DNA of 40,506 nucleotides from Cryomorphaceae bacterium (lineage in GTDB: Bacteria; Bacteroidota; Bacteroidia; Flavobacteriales; Schleiferiaceae), in the NCBI GenBank assembly GCA_011525035.1, contig WTIZ01000045.1, forward strand, positions 1-40,506, read 5' to 3'. The number at the start of each line of letters is the position of its first letter. Position 1 is the stretch's first letter. Shown one piece after another: positions 35,086-40,506 of this stretch. A model generated the notes under the pieces. That model was not told the DNA's origin. It was given only the letters and a program-made list of their open reading frames with translations, and made no database searches. Position numbers and translations under genes: made by a program.

Positions 35086-36690
35086 TTATTTTGCTCCAAT
35101 CAATACTCGAGGTGCGGCCTCAAGTATTTCGTTTGTGGCTTCACTCTCAAACTGTTTAAAGTTGTTTGAGAATTTCAACGCCAATTCGTTTGCATAGTCA
35201 TCGTATTCCTCCGGATTTGACCAGGTGTTTTTCGGGTCCAAAATATCTGAAGGTACTTCAGGGCATGAGGTCGGCATATACAGACCAAATACCTCATGTT
35301 GGACATAATTAACTGCATCGAGTTCCCCTTGCATTGCTGCCGTAATCATTCGACGGGTATGTTTTAAAGACATTCTTTTACCAGTCCCGTATGGACCGCC
35401 TGTCCATCCCGTATTTACCAACCAGACATTCACGCTCGCGGCTTCCATTTTTGAGGCAAGCATGTTGGCGTAATAAGTGGGGTGTAGGGGCATAAATGGG
35501 GCGCCGAAACAAGCTGAAAAAACCGCCTTTGGTTCATTCACACCTTCTTCAGTACCCGCTACTTTCGCCGTATATCCGCTAATAAAGTGGTAGGCAGCTT
35601 GTCCTGGGGTCAATTTTGAAATGGGTGGAAGCGTCCCATAGGCATCGGCTGTCAAAAAGAATATGTTCTTTGGATTCTCCGCCATCGACCCCGGTTGAAT
35701 GTTCGCGATATGATCAATAGGGTAGCTGACCCGTGTATTTTGAGTAATAGTTGCATCCTCAAACTTTACTGTACCATCACCATTCAGGATGACATTTTCT
35801 AGAATCGCATGAGGGCGGATCGCATTGTAAATATCTGGCTCTTTTTCAGCACTAAGGTCAATGACCTTAGCATAGCAACCACCTTCGAAGTTGAAAATGG
35901 TATTGTCCGAACACCAACCGTGTTCATCGTCCCCGATGAGTCTTCTGTTTGGATCTGCGCTTAAAGTAGTTTTGCCTGTGCCCGATAAACCAAAAAAGAT
36001 AGACGTGTCGCCTTGTGGTCCGACATTGGCAGAGCAGTGCATGCTTAATACGTTCTTTTGGTAGGGTAGTATAAAGTTGAGTGCAGAGAAGATACCTTTC
36101 TTGATTTCTCCAGTATATCCTGTGCCGCCAACGATAATGCACTTATCGGTGAAGTCAATTATGGCAAAGTTTGATTGACGTGTGCCGTCAACCTCGGGAT
36201 CGGCCAAAAAACCCGGTGCATTAATTACGGTCCACTCCGAATGAAAATCCTTCAATTCATCTTCCGTAGGTTGAATAAACATGTTACCCGCGAACTGATT
36301 GGACCAAGGGTATTCGTTAATCACTCTTACGGACAGTCGGTAGGATGGGTGAGCACCGGCGTATGCATCTCGTACATAAATGTCCTTATCATTTAAGTAG
36401 TTGCAAATTTTTGCTTTGAGCGATTGAAACTTCGCGGGGTCAAAGGGTTTATTGATAGGTCCCCACCAAACGGAATCTTCGGTGAGTGCGTCTTTTACAA
36501 TAAAGCGATCCTCTGGACTGCGACCGGTGAACTTACCGGTGTTGATTGCGATGGCTCCGTGAGCTGTTCGCACCGCCATATTCTTGGAAATACTATGTGC
36601 CTCGAGCACATCTGGGTGAAGGTTGCTAAATACTTCTCTAGCCTTAATATGCAATGCATCTAAGGCTTCTAGGTGGTTCTTAGAAGTCAT
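35086..36690 (-). CDS. pckA: Phosphoenolpyruvate carboxykinase (ATP)
   Basis: A 534-residue cytoplasmic enzyme that makes phosphoenolpyruvate from oxaloacetate for gluconeogenesis. The P-loop GLSGTGKTT is at 234-242 and the metal-binding GDDEHGW at 253-259. RSPEDRF near residue 57 and YAGAHPSYR near 110 are substrate-binding blocks. Length and motifs match the ATP-dependent class. A 16-bp palindrome lies 21 bases upstream of the start, so repression or activation by a dimeric regulator is likely. Confidence 0.97.
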   Translation of the reverse strand: MTSKNHLEALDALHIKAREVFSNLHPDVLEAHSISKNMAVRTAHGAIAINTGKFTGRSPEDRFIVKDALTEDSVWWGPINKPFDPAKFQSLKAKICNYLNDKDIYVRDAYAGAHPSYRLSVRVINEYPWSNQFAGNMFIQPTEDELKDFHSEWTVINAPGFLADPEVDGTRQSNFAIIDFTDKCIIVGGTGYTGEIKKGIFSALNFILPYQKNVLSMHCSANVGPQGDTSIFFGLSGTGKTTLSADPNRRLIGDDEHGWCSDNTIFNFEGGCYAKVIDLSAEKEPDIYNAIRPHAILENVILNGDGTVKFEDATITQNTRVSYPIDHIANIQPGSMAENPKNIFFLTADAYGTLPPISKLTPGQAAYHFISGYTAKVAGTEEGVNEPKAVFSACFGAPFMPLHPTYYANMLASKMEAASVNVWLVNTGWTGGPYGTGKRMSLKHTRRMITAAMQGELDAVNYVQHEVFGLYMPTSCPEVPSDILDPKNTWSNPEEYDDYANELALKFSNNFKQFESEATNEILEAAPRVLIGAK

Positions 36691-36710
36691 TATTACTGTG
36701 GTTCTTAAAA

Positions 36711-36726
36711 TGTAATAGGTATTACA
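36711..36726. promoter_or_regulatory. Palindromic candidate operator upstream of pckA
   Basis: A perfect inverted repeat with 7-bp arms (TGTAATA and TATTACA) around a GG centre, 20 bases before the pckA ATG. On the minus strand it directly follows a one-mismatch -7 box (TTTCTTTG, 36725-36732), so a bound dimer would sit at the transcription start. Confidence 0.5.
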
Positions 36727-36787
36727 AAGAAACGCAGTAATTCAATAGGAGTTCAGCTTCTAACTAATTTTTAACCCGAACTACTAA

Positions 36788-37150
36788 CTATTTATCCACA
36801 TTTGTCTCGTTTGAGCCTATCAGACTGAGCCAACCCGCGATAAAGAGAAGACCTCCTAGGGGCGTAATGGGTCCCAAAAACGAAAGCTTTATACCCATAA
36901 GTTCATCCACTGCCAGCAAGTAAATGGACCCAGAGAATAAAAGAATGCCAGAGGTCCATAACCAAACGGTCACTTTCTTGTAGTTGCCTTGAATTACAGC
37001 GAGGAGGGCTAGCGTGTGTACCAAATGATACAACACAGCAACCTTGTAAGAATCTAATGAACTTGGGTCTAGCACTTCTTTTAAAGCGTGAGCTCCTAAC
37101 GCGCCCAGTGCAACAGCCAAAGCACCAGAAATGGCAACTAGTTTTTTCAT
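36788..37150 (-). CDS. DUF423 membrane protein
   Basis: A 120-residue protein of the DUF423 (YgdD/TMEM256-like) family with four hydrophobic helices. Its opening LVAISGALAVALGALGAHALK and the later YHLVHTLALL block are family marks. The start is the ATG at 37150; the alternative at 37177 would add residues before the natural first helix. Function is unknown. It is divergent from the saccharopine reductase-like gene. Confidence 0.9.
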   Translation of the reverse strand: MKKLVAISGALAVALGALGAHALKEVLDPSSLDSYKVAVLYHLVHTLALLAVIQGNYKKVTVWLWTSGILLFSGSIYLLAVDELMGIKLSFLGPITPLGGLLFIAGWLSLIGSNETNVDK

Positions 37151-37222
37151 ACCGTGAAGATACGCTGAGAGTGCCAAAATCTCTTTGTGATAAAACTAAC
37201 ATTAGTTGTTGATAATGTTTTA

Positions 37223-37253
37223 TTTGAAACATGAGGTTTGTGTGGTATTTTAG
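37223..37253 (+). promoter_or_regulatory. Bacteroidota-type promoter for the saccharopine reductase-like gene
   Basis: TTTG (37223-37226), a 19-base spacer, and TATTTTAG (37246-37253), one mismatch from TAnnTTTG. The spacing is the expected one, and the ATG is 17 bases downstream of the -7 box. Confidence 0.6.
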
Positions 37254-37270
37254 GGGAAATCTCAATGTAA

Positions 37271-38623
37271 ATGACCAAAGTTTTACTCATCGGTGCTGGA
37301 CTGAGCACGCAGAAATTAGTTCCTTATTTAAAAGGATTAGTGCAGTCTCACAGTATAGAATTAAGAGTAGTAGACCGTGATCAATCTATTGCATCAGCTC
37401 GTATGGGCAGTGCTAGCGATGGTTGCTCGGTAGGAGAACTAGATATCACGGATGTTGCCGCATTAGATACAGAGATTTCGGGCTGTTCAATAACTATCAG
37501 CATGGTGCCAGCGCACATGCATTTAGCGGTGGCTAAGGCGTGTCTTAAACATGGATCACATCTGATTACAGCTTCTTATCTCACAAAAGAGATGGAAGCC
37601 CTCTCACAGGAAGCACAGAAAAAAGGTTTGGTTTTTTTGAATGAATGTGGCTTAGATCCCGGCATCGATCATATGAGTGCCATGCAACTTATAGAGGGTA
37701 TACGGGACAAAGGGGGCAAAATTAAATTGTTTGAAAGCTTTACTGGTGGTCTTTTAAGTCCTAGTTCTGAAGGCACTAATCCTTGGCGCTACAAGTTCAC
37801 TTGGAATCCTAGAAATGTGGTCTTAGCGGGGCAGGGGGGCGCCGTGAAGTTCCTGCAAGAAGGCAAATACAAGTACATCCCGCCACACATGGTGTTTCGT
37901 AGAACCGAATTCATGAATGTCGAAGGTTATGGCCGATTTGAAGGATTAGCCAATAGAGATTCGTTGAAGTACCGTGAGGCTTACGGTTTAACAGAAGTGG
38001 AGACCTTGTACCGCGGAACATTACGCAGACCTGGATACGCTCGTGCTTGGGACTGTTTTGTCCGTCTTGGAATGACCGATGATTCTTATGTAATCAAGGG
38101 CCTAAAGCAGATGTCATTCAGGGATTTCACCAATTTGTTTTTAGCCTACAATCCCAATGATAGCGTTGAGTTAAAGCTCAAGTACTACTTGAATATCCCT
38201 CAAGATTCTGAGATTTTTGCGAAGCTTGAATGGGCCGGTATTTTCTCCGATTCAACTTTTGATTTTGACCAAGGCACTCCTGCGCAGTGTCTAGAGTTTA
38301 TTCTTCGAAAAGTATGGAGCATGGAGCCTGAAGACAAAGACCTTATTGTGATGTATCACAAAATAGGTTGGGAGCAGAACGGATCCCTTCATATGATTGA
38401 AAGCTCCATGGGGGTAGAAGGAGAAAATTCCCATAGTACGGCGATGGCAGGTACTGTTGGACTCCCATTGGGTATTGCGACAAAAATTGTTTTGGAAGGT
38501 AAAGCTCCTGTTGGTGTGCAACGTCCTATGACAAAATCATGGTATGATCCTATTTTGGCTGAATTGGCTGCAGATTACGGCGTGAAGTTCACGGAGAAAA
38601 CCGTTGAATACCGCGGCTATTAG
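37271..38623 (+). CDS. Saccharopine dehydrogenase family (LYS9-like reductase)
   Basis: A 450-residue NAD(P)-dependent oxidoreductase. The Rossmann GAGLSTQ is at residues 8-14, and the family blocks NECGLDPGIDHMSA and ESFTGGLLSP follow. It matches the glutamate-forming saccharopine dehydrogenase/reductase group, used in lysine breakdown or related amino-acid routes. The C-terminal block GENSHSTAMAGTVGLP is typical. Its stop overlaps the stop of the convergent methyltransferase gene by 4 bases. Confidence 0.9.
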   Translation: MTKVLLIGAGLSTQKLVPYLKGLVQSHSIELRVVDRDQSIASARMGSASDGCSVGELDITDVAALDTEISGCSITISMVPAHMHLAVAKACLKHGSHLITASYLTKEMEALSQEAQKKGLVFLNECGLDPGIDHMSAMQLIEGIRDKGGKIKLFESFTGGLLSPSSEGTNPWRYKFTWNPRNVVLAGQGGAVKFLQEGKYKYIPPHMVFRRTEFMNVEGYGRFEGLANRDSLKYREAYGLTEVETLYRGTLRRPGYARAWDCFVRLGMTDDSYVIKGLKQMSFRDFTNLFLAYNPNDSVELKLKYYLNIPQDSEIFAKLEWAGIFSDSTFDFDQGTPAQCLEFILRKVWSMEPEDKDLIVMYHKIGWEQNGSLHMIESSMGVEGENSHSTAMAGTVGLPLGIATKIVLEGKAPVGVQRPMTKSWYDPILAELAADYGVKFTEKTVEYRGY

Positions 38624-39345
38624 AGACTCGCGTAAAAGGGTTCAAGGACTTCACGGACCTCGTCGGTGTATTCTTGCGGGGCCTTGTAAAGCACGAATTC
38701 TTTACGGGTTGTTTCTGCTGAAGTTTCCTTGCTAAAAGCAAGAATAACGCGGTTTGCAGCGCGATCGCTCTTAGGTCGTATGCCGTATATAGATATCGGG
38801 TGTAGGTTTTCTTCAATACCCGCTTCTATCATTTGATCTGCGCGGTCTGCAGGTAATACGCACCAGAATGTTCCTGTTTCCTTTAAAAGCCTTGAAGCGT
38901 GCTGAATAAGGGAGTTAAAATCCAAGGTTAACGCATGTCTTGCATTCGCAACGCCTTCATCTAGTTTCGTTGGGCCCGATTCAAAGTAGGGTGGGTTCGA
39001 GACGATGATGTCGTAAGAAACGCTCGCCTCAAAATCTTGCAATGGCTCGTGGTAGCAGATCATTCTGTTGTTCCAAGGTGAGCCTTTAAAGTTTTCTGTG
39101 GCTTGCTTTGCACTAGGACCATGAATTTCCACCGCATCTACAAATGCATTGTTAAAACGTTGGGCCATTTGAAGTGCAATGACTCCACTACCAGTACCGA
39201 TATCCAATACGTGTTGAACTGAATCGTGGTGGTGATTTTCACCGGCAATTGCGCCTAAAAGACAACCGTCGGTATTCACGCGCATTGCACAACTGTCGTG
39301 CGCTACGCTGAATTGTTTCATTTGAAAAGGGCCTACAAATTTCAT
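38620..39345 (-). CDS. trmN6: tRNA1(Val) adenine-N6-methyltransferase (TrmN6/YfiC-like)
   Basis: A 241-residue SAM-dependent methyltransferase. The SAM site DIGTGSGVIAL and the catalytic SNPPYF (NPPY) motif are those of adenine-N6 methyltransferases. FQMKQFSVAHDSCAMRVNTDG at the start is typical of YfiC. The start is the ATG at 39345, which overlaps the upstream gene by 4 bases (ATGA). Related methyltransferases acting on other substrates cannot be excluded. Confidence 0.9.
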   Translation of the reverse strand: MKFVGPFQMKQFSVAHDSCAMRVNTDGCLLGAIAGENHHHDSVQHVLDIGTGSGVIALQMAQRFNNAFVDAVEIHGPSAKQATENFKGSPWNNRMICYHEPLQDFEASVSYDIIVSNPPYFESGPTKLDEGVANARHALTLDFNSLIQHASRLLKETGTFWCVLPADRADQMIEAGIEENLHPISIYGIRPKSDRAANRVILAFSKETSAETTRKEFVLYKAPQEYTDEVREVLEPFYASL

Positions 39346-39770
39346 AGTTCTCCTGCGAGTCCAAATATCTTGGGACGCAAGGTGAAGAAATAGACAATAT
39401 TTACCAAGGCAAAAATGAAATAATAGAAGTTGCCTTCGATCAGTGTGTAGGTGAGAAGAATCAAAGTACCTAATTGTACCAATACCCATCTCCAAATATG
39501 GATTTTGGTCAAAATGTCAAGCTTGGTAAACAGTTCTTCGGTAGTATTTATCTCTCGCATTCCGTTGTTCCATACATAACGTCCTAATAGAACGAGGACA
39601 AAGGCAATACCAGGAATAGCGTATGTATTGCCTGCAAACGGCAATAAAAAGACGCTAGCCGTATCGCTGGCTACATAGAGTACAACGGAGGTCAATACGA
39701 GCTGAATCATCAGCAATGCGCTGAAAATCAAGTGTAAATACCTTGGATCGTATGGTTTCTGTTCGTTCAT
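39342..39770 (-). CDS. Membrane protein, unknown function
   Basis: A 142-residue protein with four predicted membrane helices (about residues 13-34, 47-63, 89-108 and 113-131). No family is recognised. It lies between rimM and trmN6 and overlaps the latter by 4 bases, so it is probably translated with the translation-related genes around it. Confidence 0.75.
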   Translation of the reverse strand: MNEQKPYDPRYLHLIFSALLMIQLVLTSVVLYVASDTASVFLLPFAGNTYAIPGIAFVLVLLGRYVWNNGMREINTTEELFTKLDILTKIHIWRWVLVQLGTLILLTYTLIEGNFYYFIFALVNIVYFFTLRPKIFGLAGEL

Positions 39771-39776
39771 CTGTGA

Positions 39777-40286
39777 TTAAAGGTCCAATAAACCTTCGGG
39801 CAATTCAAGATAAACGATTTTCTCAGGATGTTCAATTCTTTGAATAAAAGCTTCTACAGCAGGAACAAGGAACTCTTTTTCATCGTGCTCAATGATAAAG
39901 AGATTCTGAGCGGTATTCTCAACTACATCGGTAATTGTACCAATGGCTTTATCACCGTGATAGGCTGTATAGCCTAAGATGGCCTTGTCGTAGAAGCCTT
40001 CCTTAGGAGCAGGAAGCATTTCTTCTGGTAGGTAAGCGTTGCAACCTACAAATCTCGAGGCTTCGTCAGGACTGACATCTTCGAGTTTAACAATGAGTTT
40101 CTTGCCGTTCAGTTTGCCCCGTTCGGCAAAAAAAAATGGAATCAGCTCTTGGTTAAATTCCAAGAATACTGATTCCAATTCTCTAAAGTATTGCGGGGTA
40201 GACGAGTCGATGTGTAATACCATCGCTCCTTTGTACCCGTGGAGTTTTGTGATCTTACCTAGTAAAAAGCACTGCTCCTTTTGCAC
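39777..40286 (-). CDS. rimM: Ribosome maturation factor RimM
   Basis: A 169-residue protein needed for 30S head maturation through binding to S19. The N-terminal domain has LGKITKLHGYKGAMVL, and the C-terminal PRC-barrel has DKAIGTITDV and EFLVPAVEAFI. Length is normal. The start is a GTG at 40286, two bases past the rpsP stop; no closer ATG is available. Confidence 0.94.
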   Translation of the reverse strand: MQKEQCFLLGKITKLHGYKGAMVLHIDSSTPQYFRELESVFLEFNQELIPFFFAERGKLNGKKLIVKLEDVSPDEASRFVGCNAYLPEEMLPAPKEGFYDKAILGYTAYHGDKAIGTITDVVENTAQNLFIIEHDEKEFLVPAVEAFIQRIEHPEKIVYLELPEGLLDL

Positions 40287-40288
40287 AA

Positions 40289-40506
40289 TTACTCTGCGCT
40301 TTCTTCTGCAGCTTCCTCAGCAGGAGCCTCTTCAGCAGCAGCTTCTTCAGCTGGAGCTTCTTCAGCAGCAGCCTCTGTTTCTGCTTCTTCAGCCGGAGCT
40401 TCTTCAGCAGGAGCTAGGGCAGCAGCGATTGCAGCAGCACGAGCTTTGTTTACTTCGCTTTCCGCAGCTAGACGAGCGGTTTTATCAGCAGCCTTCTTTT
40501 CAGCGA
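40289..40506 (-). CDS. rpsP: Ribosomal protein bS16, C-terminal end (5' part outside window)
   Basis: The last 71 residues of a minus-strand gene that ends at 40289, two bases before rimM. The visible part is an Ala/Glu/Lys-rich extension: AEKKAADKTARLAAES followed by repeats of APAEEA and AAEE. The core bS16 domain lies beyond the window edge. Such low-complexity tails are common on Bacteroidota bS16, and the rpsP-rimM order is conserved. The call rests on context and tail type, since the conserved core is not visible. Confidence 0.8.
   Translation of the reverse strand, partial: AEKKAADKTARLAAESEVNKARAAAIAAALAPAEEAPAEEAETEAAAEEAPAEEAAAEEAPAEEAAEESAE

Noticed and set aside
40289-40440. Short GCTTCTTCAGC-like repeats as a CRISPR or tandem repeat array.
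   Set aside because: They are uneven, have no spacers and are explained by the Ala/Glu-rich codons of the bS16 tail.

Overview
The window looks like a chromosomal segment of a marine-type Bacteroidota bacterium, most likely a flavobacterium (Flavobacteriales). The evidence is three proteins ending in type IX secretion (T9SS) type A sorting domains, several candidate promoters with the Bacteroidota -7 element TAnnTTTG, an extended NusB, a long signal peptidase I, a bS16 protein with an Ala/Glu-rich tail, and the Bacteroidota gene orders parA-parB-DUF5683-dapB-lepB and nusB-DUF1573-yajC-YbbR-coaE. No phage, transposase, integrase or CRISPR array was seen.

Layout. (1) Bases 1-8837 hold two tandem giant secreted proteins. 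The first is cut by the window edge. The second has 2030 residues: jelly-roll (MAM-like) and Fn3 modules, a parallel beta-helix, Ig/CARDB-like modules and a T9SS tail. Their last 328 bp are identical, and each gene ends in its own terminator. (2) Bases 8842-15186 hold an Smr-domain protein, RNase P RNA, a small membrane protein, a GT39-like glycosyltransferase, thioredoxin reductase (minus strand), two lipoproteins, tRNA-Pro(GGG) and an unknown secreted protein. (3) Bases 15238-18817 hold a three-gene set: sugar porter, PhyH-type dioxygenase and SSS symporter. A 37-codon gene with a strand-specific terminator lies on the opposite strand just beyond it. (4) Bases 19050-27860, all minus strand, hold a tight eight-gene run: parA, parB, DUF5683, dapB, lepB, wbqC-like, acyl-CoA carboxylase beta and a T9SS-secreted protein. 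(5) Bases 27953-33029 hold a divergent ABC exporter and the plus-strand run nusB, DUF1573 lipoprotein, yajC, YbbR-like, coaE. (6) Bases 33005-40506 hold a DHFR/RibD-like reductase, a PhoH-PIN ATPase, pckA with a palindrome in its leader, DUF423, a saccharopine reductase-like enzyme, a tRNA methyltransferase, a small membrane protein, rimM and the 3' end of rpsP.

Most of the window is housekeeping: chromosome segregation, lysine and cell-wall precursor synthesis, protein export, translation, CoA synthesis and gluconeogenesis. The accessory parts are the giant T9SS proteins and the transporter/dioxygenase set. The strongest unusual signals are the perfectly homogenised 328-bp tail shared by the two giant genes, the unlisted 37-codon gene with its own terminator, and the palindrome in front of pckA. 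I did not find a convincing wholly new multi-gene system.
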